Source: Nostoc sp. PCC 7107
GTDB taxonomy: Bacteria > Cyanobacteriota > Cyanobacteriia > Cyanobacteriales > Nostocaceae
Direction of reading: 5' to 3'
Assembly (NCBI RefSeq): GCF_000316625.1
Contig: NC_019676.1
Span: 1,227,001 to 1,291,000 of the forward strand
DNA: 64,000 nt
Below are positions 1 to 9,714 of the stretch, one piece after another. The notes beneath the pieces were generated by a model, which saw nothing but the letters and a program-made list of their open reading frames with translations, was not told where the DNA came from and searched no databases. Position numbers and translations under genes: made by a program. Numbering within the stretch: position 1 is the stretch's first letter; the number at the start of each line of letters is the position of its first letter.

Positions 1-141
1 CGTTCTTACTCCCTACAAATAACACCAAAGTTTCATCAGTACTTCCAAATCGAGCAACTTCCTCAACCATTTGATACTAAAGAACAGCAACTAGAATTAG
101 ACCTAACTATTGAAGATGAGTTAGAAGATGTGAGGGAATAG
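1..141 (+). CDS. C-terminal end of an ScpB-like protein (partial)
   Basis: An open frame enters from the left edge and ends at TAG 139-141, giving 46 residues. The segment TPKFHQYFQIEQLP resembles the end of the winged-helix domain of segregation and condensation protein B, where a TPEFLxYFGL motif precedes a short acidic tail. The tail here is rich in Glu and Asp. ScpB works with SMC and ScpA in chromosome segregation. Only the tail is visible, so the assignment is an inference from one motif; the reading frame is clear. Confidence 0.4.
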   Translation, partial: RSYSLQITPKFHQYFQIEQLPQPFDTKEQQLELDLTIEDELEDVRE

Positions 142-207
142 AGGCTAGAAAAGAGATTTTTCCTGTTGAGCTTTGAGTCTTTCCATGAATAGCTGAAGTT
201 GATTTTT

Positions 208-993
208 ATGAAGTGCAGAATTGTCACAAAATCTTTAATTGGAGTTTTATTTCCAACATTATTGTTGTGGATGAATACAACCACTGCTCAGTCGCAGTCT
301 ATATCTGTAGAGCAAAAGATAGATAGCACAAAAATAGTACCAGGAGAGCCAATCAAGTATCAACACTTTGGCAATGGAAAACGGATGAGGCGCATACCAG
401 GGAAAGCAGGAAGCACTTGTTTGCGAGGCAGAGGTAAAAATCATCTGACTGTTTTAGTGCCAGAAAATAATCCTATATTGACTACTGTTGAACAACCAAA
501 ATTATTTTTCTATCTTCCCAAAACTGCCAAAACCTCTGTACTAGGATTTGAGTTTTTTGTAGAAGATGCCGCTCAAAAAGTAATTTATCAAAAAAAGTAT
601 AAGGTTAATCAGAAACCGGGAATTTTTAGCCTTAATTTACCTGCTAATAAAAATCAGCGATTACTCGAAGTTAGTCAGGAATATAATTGGTATTTAACAG
701 TTATTTGTAATCGCGCAGATCGTTCTCTTGATCTCGTTGTGGGTGGAATTATCAAACAAATTGTCCCTGACAAAGAGTTGACGAATAAGTTAAAGAAAGC
801 TTTGCCAAGAGAACGTGCGGCTTTATATGCAGCCAATGGCATTTGGTACGATAGTTTGGCTATCCTCGCGCAGTTGCGCCGTCAGCGTCCAAATGATGCT
901 GCTTTGCAAAGAGATTGGCAAAGTCTTTTAGAGTCAGTCAAATTAGCAAATATCGTCCCAGAGCCTTTATTGGGTGAGTTAGAAATTGAGTGA
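208..993 (+). CDS. DUF928 family secreted protein, copy 1
   Basis: A 261-residue protein. The ATG at 208 is preferred to the TTG at 199 because it matches the start of the downstream paralogue (MKCRI against MKYRI). The N-terminus is basic, followed by a hydrophobic run and a TTTAQSQS stretch, which reads as a signal peptide with cleavage near residue 31. The body contains the conserved LVPENNP, FFYLPKTAK and YNWYLTVIC blocks of DUF928, a cyanobacterial family often found near CHAT or CHASE2 genes. It ends in a helical segment (RERAALYAANGIWYDSLAIL). Function is unknown; a periplasmic or surface role follows from the signal peptide. It is the first of a tandem pair 47 bp apart. Confidence 0.8.
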   Translation: MKCRIVTKSLIGVLFPTLLLWMNTTTAQSQSISVEQKIDSTKIVPGEPIKYQHFGNGKRMRRIPGKAGSTCLRGRGKNHLTVLVPENNPILTTVEQPKLFFYLPKTAKTSVLGFEFFVEDAAQKVIYQKKYKVNQKPGIFSLNLPANKNQRLLEVSQEYNWYLTVICNRADRSLDLVVGGIIKQIVPDKELTNKLKKALPRERAALYAANGIWYDSLAILAQLRRQRPNDAALQRDWQSLLESVKLANIVPEPLLGELEIE

Positions 994-1040
994 AAACATT
1001 TTTTAGTGGCATTTCATAAAGGGCGTTGTGAAAAATCCTG

Positions 1041-1835
1041 ATGAAGTACAGAATTATTAAAAAATCTCTAATTGGAATTTTATTTTTAACATTATTGTTT
1101 TGGATGAATGCAACCACCGCTCAGTCACAATCTATGCCTGTAGAGCAAAACATAGATAGCATAAAAATAGAACCAGGAGCGCCCATCAAATATCAACACT
1201 TTGGCAACGGAAAGCGGATGAGGCGGATACCAGGAGGAGTAAGAGTGTATTGTTTGTTAGGCAGAGATAAAAATAATTTTACTGTGTTAGTCCCAGAAAA
1301 TAATCCTGTACTGACTACAGTTGAGGGTCCCAAACTATTTTTCTATATTCCCAAAACTGCCAAAACCACTGTACAAGGATTTGAGTTTTTTGTAAAAGAT
1401 GCTGCTCAAAAAGTAATTTATCAGCAAAAATATAAAGTTAATCAGCAACCAGGAATTTTTAGCATTGATATACCTGCTGATAAAAATCAGCCATTACTTG
1501 AAGCTGGTCAAGAGTATCATTGGTATTTAGGCGTGATTTGTCAACCTCAAGACCGCGCTCGTGATCAAGTTGTAGGTGGAACTATCAAACAAATTGTCCC
1601 TGACAAAGAGTTGACTAATAAGTTAAAAAAAGCTTCGCCAAGAGAACGTGCGGCTCTCTATGCAACTTCCGGTATTTGGTACGATAGTCTGGCTATCCTC
1701 GCACAGTTACGTCGTCAACGTCCAAATGATGCTGCTTTACAAACAGATTGGCAAAGTCTTTTAGAGTCAGTCAAATTAGCAAATATTGTCCCAGAGCCTT
1801 TAGTGGGTGAGTTAGAAGTAGATACAACAAAATAA
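1041..1835 (+). CDS. DUF928 family secreted protein, copy 2
   Basis: 264 residues, a close tandem paralogue of the gene just upstream along its whole length, including the signal peptide, the FGNGKRMRRIPG block, the LVPENNP block and the helical C-terminus. The two copies differ mostly at scattered positions, and the region around the YCLLGRDK segment is the most divergent. The same strand and the 47 bp spacing suggest a recent duplication and probable co-transcription. The stop at 1835 is followed within 10 bp by an inverted-repeat element. Function unknown. Confidence 0.8.
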   Translation: MKYRIIKKSLIGILFLTLLFWMNATTAQSQSMPVEQNIDSIKIEPGAPIKYQHFGNGKRMRRIPGGVRVYCLLGRDKNNFTVLVPENNPVLTTVEGPKLFFYIPKTAKTTVQGFEFFVKDAAQKVIYQQKYKVNQQPGIFSIDIPADKNQPLLEAGQEYHWYLGVICQPQDRARDQVVGGTIKQIVPDKELTNKLKKASPRERAALYATSGIWYDSLAILAQLRRQRPNDAALQTDWQSLLESVKLANIVPEPLVGELEVDTTK

Positions 1836-1841
1836 TCTAGG

Positions 1842-1940
1842 TGTAGGTTGGGTGGAGGAACTGAAACCAACATTCTCAAGAATTTGTTGGGTTACGCTCT
1901 TGCTACACCCAACCTACTATTCTCTTAACTGAACCGTATT
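1842..1940. repeat. Truncated copy of MITE-like element family B
   Basis: The reverse complement starts with AATACGGTTCAGTTAAG, then GTAGGTTGGGTG, and matches the element at 17085-17219 over most of its length. Internally GTAGGTTGGGTGGAG and CACCCAACCTAC form a hairpin. The terminal repeat is present only at the 1924-1940 end; the other end, next to the DUF928 stop codon, lacks it. This looks like a decayed or end-deleted copy. Confidence 0.6.
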
Positions 1941-2040
1941 GTCCTTTAAGGTAGATATAAAACCCATACCTGTGGAAAAGACGCTACTCTTGTACTATGG
2001 TTTAGAGTAGAATTAGCAACTAAGCTAAAAAAGACTGCCA

Positions 2041-2388
2041 ATGGTGTTTGATCCTGACTTTTTGAATGACAACTCCGAGGAACACCCGAATCAACTTCTA
2101 AGCGAGAACTTTGAGGAAAACCCCAATCAGTTACTCCAATATTTGCAGCATCAGTCTCCTGATGTTCTAGCGCGTGTCGCCCAGTCTGTCAGCCCCGAAA
2201 TTAAGCAAATCATTTCCCAAAACGTCCAAGGGCTGGTGGGAATGCTTCCCGCAGAAAACTTCAATGTGCAAATTACTACAGACCGAGATAATCTCGCTGG
2301 GATATTAGCATCGGCAATGATGACGGGGTATTTCTTGCGGCAGATGGAGCAAAGAATGCAGTTAGATTATTTATCTGATGGGCAATAG
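2041..2388 (+). CDS. DUF760 family protein
   Basis: 115 residues, the typical size of the small DUF760 proteins conserved in cyanobacteria and plastid-bearing plants. Signature segments are NQLLQYLQHQSP, VLARVAQSVSPEIKQII and the C-terminal ASAMMTGYFLRQMEQRM helix. A short acidic N-terminal duplication (HPNQLLSENFEENPNQLL) precedes the domain. No signal peptide or membrane span is seen, so it is probably cytosolic or peripheral. The biochemical role is unknown in bacteria. It stands alone between an inverted-repeat element and a convergent protease gene. Confidence 0.8.
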   Translation: MVFDPDFLNDNSEEHPNQLLSENFEENPNQLLQYLQHQSPDVLARVAQSVSPEIKQIISQNVQGLVGMLPAENFNVQITTDRDNLAGILASAMMTGYFLRQMEQRMQLDYLSDGQ

Positions 2389-2446
2389 TTAAAAGAGTCA
2401 AAGTCAAAAATCTCTAGACTCTGGACTTTGGCCTCTGGACTATTGA

Positions 2447-3652
2447 CTATTTTTTGGGATAAATACCCGACTGCACTTTTAAAGTCTGTATTTTGCCACT
2501 GCGGTTGATTTCAAGTACGAGAATATCTCCAACTGTGCTGGACTCTACCAGTTTCTGCACTTGGGCGGCTGTTTTAACTGGCTTTGCGTTAACTTTTTGA
2601 ATTACGTCTCCAGGGAGCAGTCCTGCCCGTTTTGCTGGGGAGTTATCGAGAACCCCCTTAATCACAACGCCAGTATCTTGCTTGATATTGAGCTTGTTTT
2701 CTAGATTAATTTGTTGTTTTTTTGTGGGAGATAAATCTGCCATTTCGATTCCCAAAAAAGGATGATCTACCCGCCCTTTAGTAAATAGTTCTTTGGCAAC
2801 ACGGGCTGCGGTTTCAATAGGAATAGCAAAACCTAATCCTTGGGCATCAGCACGAATGGCTGTATTCACGCCAATTACCTCACCTTGGGCATTTAATAAA
2901 GGCCCACCCGAATTACCTGGGTTAATAGCCGCATCAGTTTGGATGAAACTCACGCGTTTCTCTGGGACACCAACTTGTGCGCTCGTGCGGTCTGTAGCGC
3001 TAATAATACCAATGGTAACAGTGTTATCTAAACCGAGAGGATTGCCAATAGCGATCGCCCATTGTCCAGGAATCAAATTTTGAGAATTGCCCAGCTTCAC
3101 CGTCGGCAATTTATCCCCAGGAATTTTCACAACTGCCACATCTGTAATCGTATCAACGCCTAATACTTTTCCCTCAAAAGTGCGACCATCTTTGAGGGTA
3201 ACTTGAACGGTATCGGTATCAGCTACAACGTGGGCATTTGTCAGCAATTCACCATTTTGGCTCAAAATAAATCCTGACCCTGTACCGCGCTCAATGCGTT
3301 CTTGGGGAATTGCTTGCTCTTCTTCACCAAAAAAGCGGCGTAATAGAGGATTTTTCAAAGCTTCTGAGATGGGATTTGCTACCTTGCGAGTTGCATTAAT
3401 GCGAACTACTGCCGGGCCTACTTTCTGCACTGCCGTGGCAATAAAATTTACATTATCTCCACCAGTAGTTCCAATATTCCCGCTGGGAGCTAATGGGGTG
3501 ACAGATTCTGGAGGTAAAGCTGCCGTCACATTTCTTAACTCTCGAAACGAGTGATTTTGTGTCAGGAGATAGCGACTACCAAACAGACCTGCACCACCAC
3601 CAACCAAGAGTAAAGATAAATAAATAGCCAGTTGCTTCAAAGATAAATTCAT
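2447..3652 (-). CDS. HtrA/Deg-family serine protease with PDZ domain
   Basis: A periplasmic or membrane-anchored trypsin-like protease of the HhoA/HhoB/HtrA type. I start at ATG 3652 (401 residues) rather than TTG 3676. An N-terminal hydrophobic segment (residues 10-25) is a signal or anchor. The catalytic triad is visible as His141 (TNAHVV), Asp171 (TITDVAVV) and Ser248 (NPGNSGGP). A single PDZ domain follows at about residues 300-395, with the GVLDNSPAKRAGLLPGD core. A single PDZ domain is the usual cyanobacterial arrangement. The expected role is degradation of damaged envelope or thylakoid proteins under light or heat stress. It is convergent with the DUF760 gene. Which of the three paralogues it is cannot be told from sequence alone. 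Confidence 0.92.
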   Translation of the reverse strand: MNLSLKQLAIYLSLLLVGGGAGLFGSRYLLTQNHSFRELRNVTAALPPESVTPLAPSGNIGTTGGDNVNFIATAVQKVGPAVVRINATRKVANPISEALKNPLLRRFFGEEEQAIPQERIERGTGSGFILSQNGELLTNAHVVADTDTVQVTLKDGRTFEGKVLGVDTITDVAVVKIPGDKLPTVKLGNSQNLIPGQWAIAIGNPLGLDNTVTIGIISATDRTSAQVGVPEKRVSFIQTDAAINPGNSGGPLLNAQGEVIGVNTAIRADAQGLGFAIPIETAARVAKELFTKGRVDHPFLGIEMADLSPTKKQQINLENKLNIKQDTGVVIKGVLDNSPAKRAGLLPGDVIQKVNAKPVKTAAQVQKLVESSTVGDILVLEINRSGKIQTLKVQSGIYPKK

Positions 3653-4213
3653 AATAATTACGCTTAAGGACAGCAATGCAGTTGCTAATTTCTAAGTGTA
3701 GTCAAGCAATTGGTCAGTGGACAGATAAATTTAACATAGAGTTGCTTAATAAATATTGAAACTTAGACATTGGTGATTAGGCGAGAGCTTGACGCGTTGA
3801 GAGAATCACCAACATCCATTTATAGTTATACGGCTAATATTTCTGGGAAGACTAGTCTTAATTGATCAAGATTAGATCCCTAGAATGTCATGACAGTTGT
3901 TTCCTGTGACGAAGAAGCGAGAAAAATGGATAGTTGCGCTGATGTAGCTGCGCCAATTTCTGGCTATCTCATGGCTAGGAACATTTCTTCTAGGGGTCGG
4001 ACTTTAGTTTATTGGGTATTCATTATGCTGACTAATTCCCCATTGTATTCAAACAGTTTATGGAATTATTTACACGCGATCGCCTGGAAATTCTCAAGAG
4101 GTTGTGCCTTCAAAGCACAATTTTCTTAAAAAATGTGCATATTGAACAAAATATCCCACCGCAACTGGTACAAAGCGAAAACTTAGTAGCAGGGGCGGGG
4201 CGAATTTCTATGG
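3653..4213. other. Intergenic region between protease and kinase genes
   Basis: 561 bp without a convincing intact gene. It should carry the protease promoter at its left end and the kinase promoter at its right. Open frames here lack family resemblance and a good ribosome site. The right third holds a possible GAF remnant, listed separately. Confidence 0.4.
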
Positions 4214-4239
4214 ATGAGGTGTTTTATGTCCATAGTTAG
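4060..4239 (+). pseudogene. Possible remnant of a GAF-domain C-terminus
   Basis: A 59-codon frame from ATG 4060 begins MELFTRDRLEILKRLCLQ. This resembles the end of GAF domains in cyanobacterial multidomain kinases, where FTPDRLEVLKLLSSQAA is a frequent pattern leading into the final helix. The rest of the frame has no recognisable domain, and it overlaps the start of the next gene by 26 bp in another frame. It may be debris of an older sensor gene. Evidence is a single motif, so this is tentative. Confidence 0.3.
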
Positions 4240-6211
4240 TCTGAGAAAAATTCTCAACAAAAAAGAGATGCCGTCTCTACTTCAGAGCTTAGCCAGCCAA
4301 ATCAACAGCGCCATTGATATTGAACTGGTAGACGGCACACAACTAATCAGTATTGGAGAACAAACTAGCAAAAACCGCTATCCCATTGAGGTATCAGGAG
4401 AAAACATCGGTTGGGTAGTTGGGGAAGAACAGACAAACACGGTCGCTACCTTGCTCTCGTTGCTGGCAAAACAAGAAGCCGAAAAAAAAGAACTAGCGAA
4501 AGAATTACTAGAGCGATATCAGGAAATTGATTTGTTTCAAGATATCTCGACTCAACTGACGACGAGTTTGGATACGCGCCAAATTGCCCAACTTGTGCTT
4601 CAGGAGATGAGTCAATTAATTGCATCATCTGCGGGAGTGCTGATGCTTCTGAGTCCTGATGCAACTACCTTGGAAATTATTGCTGAGTTTGGCAATTTTT
4701 TTGACCACCATCCAATAGCATCAGCTAAAGGCATTATTGGCGACATTGTGCAATCTGGTCGTGCAGAACTCGTCAATGATGTACAAGCAGATCCGCGATT
4801 ATGGGGGAAAAAAAACGTTAATGCGCTGATTTGTGTACCCTTACGAGCCAAAGAACGGATACTAGGAGCGATCGCTATTGGCACAAACAAAATTGACGCA
4901 TATAAAGCCGAGCATCTCAAACTTGTGAGTATTTTTGCCTCCCAAACCGCAGTAGCCATTGAAAAAGCTGTGCTTTATGAGCAAAGCATTCAAGCAACCG
5001 CCCAGGCTAAAGCCCAGACAGAAAGACTCCAACAGGCTCTGCAAGATTTGCAACTAGCGCAAACTCAATTAATCCAAAGCGAAAAAATGTCCAGTTTGGG
5101 ACAACTCATCGCCGGAGTTGCCCATGAAATCAACAATCCAGTTAACTTTATTTGCGGCAACTTGCGGTGTGTTTCCGAGTATGCACAAGACTTACTGCAT
5201 CTGCTGTTAGAGTATCAGAAATGCTTTCCTGTAGCTCCTCCAGAACTGGAATCAGAATTAGACAACATCGATTTGGAATTTATTATTCAGGATTTGCCCA
5301 AACTACTAGATTCGATGAAACTAGGGAGCGATCGCATCGTCGAAATTGTCAAATCCCTGAAAAACTTCTCTCGTCATGATGAAGCCCAAACGACAGCCAT
5401 CAACATCCACGATGGAATTGACGGAACACTGATGATTTTGCGCCATCGCCTCAAAGCGGCTACCCATCACCCAGAAATTGCCATTATTAAAGACTATGCC
5501 AAACTTCCCCTAATTGAGTGCTATCCCGGACAGTTAAACCAGGTGTTTATGAACATTCTGGCCAATGCCATTGATGCTTTAGAAGAGTCATTTGTCTCAA
5601 ACGAATCACCAATAATAAATAACATAGGACAAATGACACTCCCGACCATTACCATTCGCACCCAAAACCTAGACAATCAGTGGGTGATCATTCGCATCGC
5701 CGACAACGGCCCAGGAATGCCGGAAGAAATTGTAAAACGTATCTATGATCCATTTTTCACGACAAAAGAGATTGGTAAGGGAACTGGCTTGGGTATGGCT
5801 ATCAGTCACCAAATTATTGTGGATAGACACCGAGGACTTCTCAAGTGTCGTTCTCAACCAGGTCAAGGCACAGAATTCTGGATTCAGATTCCGGTGAATT
5901 TTGCAGTAGAAAACCCTGAAGTAAGCGAGGATAGCATAAATTCTGTCTCTAGTAGCGCGATCGCCTCATCAGCCAATATATCGGATGCAGAAGGCTTCAT
6001 TTCCTCCACCAGTTATATGCTCAACTCAACTGAACTGCTAATCCGCCATAGTCACCTGATTCGGCGACTTTCACAGCAGAGTCCAGATATTGACGCAGCT
6101 TCACCGAGCCAAATTTATCTTATGTTTCAACGTCATCCAATTTTATTAAAGCTTTACTCCACCTTGTTGTCCTGGTTTTGTTGTCCTAACCCTACCCAAA
6201 TCCACCGTTAA
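4214..6211 (+). CDS. GAF-domain sensor histidine kinase
   Basis: 665 residues from ATG 4214; ATG 4226 is an alternative with a GAGG eight bases upstream. The first 90 residues form an unassigned domain. A helix leads to a GAF domain at about residues 100-260 (ICVPLRAKERILGAIAIGTN). A coiled coil (residues 262-290) precedes the dimerisation domain with the phospho-acceptor His304 in GVAHEINNP. The HATPase domain at about 430-570 has DNGPGMP and GTGLGMAIS boxes. The C-terminal 95 residues are low complexity with no domain seen. No membrane span is found, so it is a soluble sensor. It lies 31 bp upstream of a hybrid kinase on the same strand, with a receiver gene beyond, so the three probably form one pathway. 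Confidence 0.9.
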   Translation: MRCFMSIVSLRKILNKKEMPSLLQSLASQINSAIDIELVDGTQLISIGEQTSKNRYPIEVSGENIGWVVGEEQTNTVATLLSLLAKQEAEKKELAKELLERYQEIDLFQDISTQLTTSLDTRQIAQLVLQEMSQLIASSAGVLMLLSPDATTLEIIAEFGNFFDHHPIASAKGIIGDIVQSGRAELVNDVQADPRLWGKKNVNALICVPLRAKERILGAIAIGTNKIDAYKAEHLKLVSIFASQTAVAIEKAVLYEQSIQATAQAKAQTERLQQALQDLQLAQTQLIQSEKMSSLGQLIAGVAHEINNPVNFICGNLRCVSEYAQDLLHLLLEYQKCFPVAPPELESELDNIDLEFIIQDLPKLLDSMKLGSDRIVEIVKSLKNFSRHDEAQTTAINIHDGIDGTLMILRHRLKAATHHPEIAIIKDYAKLPLIECYPGQLNQVFMNILANAIDALEESFVSNESPIINNIGQMTLPTITIRTQNLDNQWVIIRIADNGPGMPEEIVKRIYDPFFTTKEIGKGTGLGMAISHQIIVDRHRGLLKCRSQPGQGTEFWIQIPVNFAVENPEVSEDSINSVSSSAIASSANISDAEGFISSTSYMLNSTELLIRHSHLIRRLSQQSPDIDAASPSQIYLMFQRHPILLKLYSTLLSWFCCPNPTQIHR

Positions 6212-6242
6212 TCCCAAATCAATAATTCAGGAAATTATAAAT

Positions 6243-9200
6243 ATGTCTAGCCAACAACTTGACGAATTCAACCGTCATCTCTTGGAAAAATGTCCTATTG
6301 GTCTGGTACTGTGGCGCACAGATGGAACTTTGATTGACATCAATCCTGTCTATGCAGCTATTTTGGGGCGAACTGTTACAGAAACTCTCCACCTTAACTA
6401 CTGGCAAATTATTTCTCAAAACTACGTTACTACCCAGCAAACCATCATCGAAAACCTCGAAAAAACTGGTTGTTACAGATCTGATGAACAAGAGTACATT
6501 CATAGAGATGGGCATTTGGTTGCAGTTAAAATCTCCGCGGTGATGATTGAACAGCAGGGGGAAAAGCTAATCTGGTCGAGTGTCGAGGATATTAGCGACC
6601 TAAGACAAGCCCAACAAGAACGCCAACAATCGGAAAAAATCTTAAAAAGGAGCGAAGCGCGATATCGTTCTCTGGTGAAAACTAACACGCAAATTATCTG
6701 GGTGAGTACACCAGAAGGAATTTGCTTTGAACTCGCCGACTGGATAGCTTACACAGGGCAAACTTTAGCGGAAGCTGAGAATGGAGGCTGGATTGATGCC
6801 GTTCATCCTGACGATCGCGGCTATACCGGAGAAGCTTGGGGTATTGCGGTTGCTAACCTGAGTCAATATCAAATTGAATACCGCATACGCGGCAAAGATG
6901 GCAACTATCGTTATTTTTGGGTTTGGGGCGCACCCGTAGTTGAAGATGATGGTAATGTGCGAGAGTGGATTGGTACTTGTACAGATATTCACGATCGCAA
7001 ACTGACAGAAGCTGAAAATCAAAGATTAAAAGAAAGATATCGCTCCTTAGTCACTGCTACATCCCAACTGGTGTGGGGCGCAACCCCAGAAGGAATGGCA
7101 ATCGGTAGTGAAATGCTCACCTGGATAGCTTATACAGGGCAGAGTGAAGCTGAGGTTGAGGGTTGGGGCTGGATTGAAGCAGTTCACCCCGATGATCGCG
7201 ATCGCTCTGCAAAAGTTTGGAATGCAGCAGTGGCAAACCGCAGTATCTACCAAACAGAATATCAGTTGCGGCGTAAAGATGGCATCTACCGCTATTTCTC
7301 AGTTTGTGGCACTCCGGTTTTAGCCGCAGATGGTAGTATCCGGGAATGGATTGGCACTTGCACCGATATTCACGATCGCAAACTCACCGAAGCAGAAAAT
7401 CAACGTTTATTTGATATGTTGAATCATTCTGGTGATGCCATCATTGTCCGCGATATGACCGATAAAATCTCCTACTGGAATCAAGGCGCGGAAAGACTTT
7501 ATCATTGGACGCGTGAGGAAGTTAAAGACCGATACATTTACACATTTCTCAAAAAAATATTTCCCAAACCCAAAGCAGAAATCACTGCTGAGTTATTACA
7601 GCAAGGTAATTGGGAAGGCGAAGTCCAACATATAACCCATGATGACAAACTGATTACTGTCCAGAGCCGATGGACACTACAACGGGATGCGTCTGGTGAA
7701 CCTTGTGCGGTATTGGAAATTAATACTGATATTACTGCTCGTAAACAAGCCGAAATTGCTCTACGCCAACTCAATCAAGAACTGGAAGCCAGAGTCGCCG
7801 AACGGACAGCAGCGGTCAAAGATACCCTTGCTGAAGCCCAAGGGTTAAATGCGATTTTGGATAACTTAGCAGATGGTTTGTTAGTAGTGGATATGTCAGG
7901 ACAAATTACCCACTTCAATCCGGCTTTTTTAGCGATGCAGGGATTGAGACCTACAGATCTCAAAGGCAACTATCAGGAATTACCAATTCCAGGTTTAACA
8001 CATCTAATTGAACAAACTCAATCCCATCCTCAAGAGGCATTTGCCGCCGAAATTGCCTTGGTAAAGGAACGCATTGGTCAGGCTGTGGCGACCGCTATCT
8101 TTAAACAAACAACACCTGAAGAACCTGCTACCTGCTTTGGTTCAGCACTTCTAATTCGGGATGTGACAGCAGAAAAAGAAGTTGACAAAATGAAGACCGA
8201 CTTCATTTCCACAGTTTCCCACGAACTGCGGACACCATTAACTTCGGTACTAGGATTTGCCTCCATTATTAAAGAAAAGCTGGAAACCGATGTTTTCCCG
8301 ATGGTGATTACCGAAGACCGCAAGTTGCAAAAAACGATTAAGCGGGTGGGTGACAATTTAAATATTATTGTGTCAGAAGCAGAACGGCTGACATCCTTGA
8401 TTAACGATGTTTTAGACATTGCCAAAATGGAAGCCGGGAAGGTGGAATGGCAAATGCAACCACTTGATCCTAGTGAGTTACTAGATTGGGCTACGACTTC
8501 TACCGCCGGGTTGTTTGAAACCAATTGCCTGCAACTAGTCAGCGAGATAGAACCGGGAGTACCGCAAATAGTAGGAGATCGCAATCGTCTATTACAAGTC
8601 CTGATCAACTTGATTTCTAATGCGGTGAAATTCACTCAATCCGGGACTGTTACCTGTCGTGTCAAACAACAGAACGACGGTGTATGTATCAGCGTCATTG
8701 ATACAGGTATCGGTATTGCCCCCGAAGACCAGCCCAAAGTCTTCGAGAAATTCCGCCAAGTTGGCGACACCCTCACCGATAAACCCAAAGGTACAGGGTT
8801 GGGATTGCCCATTTGCAAACAAATTGTTGAACATCATGGTGGCAGAATCTGGGTAGAAAGTGAACCAGGTAAAGGCAGCGTCTTCTCATTTCTGATTCCT
8901 ATATATGCCAAGGACGACAAAAGTAATGGACAAATCAATTTAGATGCCTTGGTTAAGCAACTCAAAGAACACGTCATCACCACCAACAAAGTACTTTACG
9001 AAAACCGTAAAACCATTCTAGTAGTCGATGATGATGCCAATATTCGAGAATTATTGCGGCAGCAATTAGAAAACGAAGGCTACAAAGTTCGAGAAGCAAA
9101 AGACGGTATGGATGCAATTCATCAAATCAAAATCGCCCGTCCTGATTTGATTCTCTTAGATGTGATGATGCCCCAAATCAACGGCTTTGATGTGGCCGCA

Positions 9201-9617
9201 GTTCTCAAAAATGACCCCAACACAGCAGATATTCCGATTATCATTCTGTCAATTATTGAAAACAAAGAACGCGGCTATCACATTGGCATCGATCGCTATC
9301 TCACCAAGCCCATCAATATAGAACAACTCCGTAATGAAATTGGTTCACTACTTTCTCAAGGTACTTCTAGCAAAAAAGTATTGGTGGTTGATAAAAATGC
9401 CTCAACCTTAAAAACCTTATCAGATGTACTGCAAACTCAAGGCTACAGCGTGATCGAAGCCTCCGATCCGCAAGAATGTATTAACAAAGCCCGTTCAGCT
9501 AAACCTGACATGATCATTATTGATTCCATCTTTTCCAATGAAACCGATCTGGTGAAAACACTCCGGTTTGAAAAAGAGTTAGAAAATGTATTTTTTATCA
9601 TGCTGTCTGATCGGTAA
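6243..9617 (+). CDS. Multi-PAS hybrid histidine kinase with two receivers
   Basis: 1124 residues. Five PAS domains are readable at about residues 10-125, 140-260, 265-385, 390-505 and 535-640. The second and third are near copies (both contain WIAYTGQ and end REWIGTCTDIHDRK). The HisKA domain carries His660 in STVSHELRTP. The ATPase domain has DTGIGI and GTGLGLPI boxes. Receiver 1 starts near residue 924 with phospho-acceptor Asp973 in LLDVMMP. Receiver 2 starts near 1044 with Asp1094 but stops after about 80 residues, without the final beta strand and conserved Lys. No membrane segment is present. The order suggests internal phosphorelay, with output probably through the receiver gene downstream. 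Which signals the PAS domains sense cannot be read from sequence. Confidence 0.92.
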   Translation: MSSQQLDEFNRHLLEKCPIGLVLWRTDGTLIDINPVYAAILGRTVTETLHLNYWQIISQNYVTTQQTIIENLEKTGCYRSDEQEYIHRDGHLVAVKISAVMIEQQGEKLIWSSVEDISDLRQAQQERQQSEKILKRSEARYRSLVKTNTQIIWVSTPEGICFELADWIAYTGQTLAEAENGGWIDAVHPDDRGYTGEAWGIAVANLSQYQIEYRIRGKDGNYRYFWVWGAPVVEDDGNVREWIGTCTDIHDRKLTEAENQRLKERYRSLVTATSQLVWGATPEGMAIGSEMLTWIAYTGQSEAEVEGWGWIEAVHPDDRDRSAKVWNAAVANRSIYQTEYQLRRKDGIYRYFSVCGTPVLAADGSIREWIGTCTDIHDRKLTEAENQRLFDMLNHSGDAIIVRDMTDKISYWNQGAERLYHWTREEVKDRYIYTFLKKIFPKPKAEITAELLQQGNWEGEVQHITHDDKLITVQSRWTLQRDASGEPCAVLEINTDITARKQAEIALRQLNQELEARVAERTAAVKDTLAEAQGLNAILDNLADGLLVVDMSGQITHFNPAFLAMQGLRPTDLKGNYQELPIPGLTHLIEQTQSHPQEAFAAEIALVKERIGQAVATAIFKQTTPEEPATCFGSALLIRDVTAEKEVDKMKTDFISTVSHELRTPLTSVLGFASIIKEKLETDVFPMVITEDRKLQKTIKRVGDNLNIIVSEAERLTSLINDVLDIAKMEAGKVEWQMQPLDPSELLDWATTSTAGLFETNCLQLVSEIEPGVPQIVGDRNRLLQVLINLISNAVKFTQSGTVTCRVKQQNDGVCISVIDTGIGIAPEDQPKVFEKFRQVGDTLTDKPKGTGLGLPICKQIVEHHGGRIWVESEPGKGSVFSFLIPIYAKDDKSNGQINLDALVKQLKEHVITTNKVLYENRKTILVVDDDANIRELLRQQLENEGYKVREAKDGMDAIHQIKIARPDLILLDVMMPQINGFDVAAVLKNDPNTADIPIIILSIIENKERGYHIGIDRYLTKPINIEQLRNEIGSLLSQGTSSKKVLVVDKNASTLKTLSDVLQTQGYSVIEASDPQECINKARSAKPDMIIIDSIFSNETDLVKTLRFEKELENVFFIMLSDR

Positions 9618-9714
9618 TATTAACAAGGCAGAAGGATGAAATTTCAACTTCATCCTTCATACTTTTATTTGATGACTTTTACAAATAATTTTAAAAATCC
9701 CAGCGGATGACTAT

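Noticed and set aside
3890-4129. 79-codon plus-strand frame between the protease and kinase genes
   Set aside because: No ribosome site, no recognisable domain and biased composition; it overlaps the possible GAF remnant in another frame.
8078-8635. 185-codon minus-strand frame inside the hybrid kinase gene
   Set aside because: Lies wholly opposite the conserved HisKA and ATPase coding region; codon shadow only.
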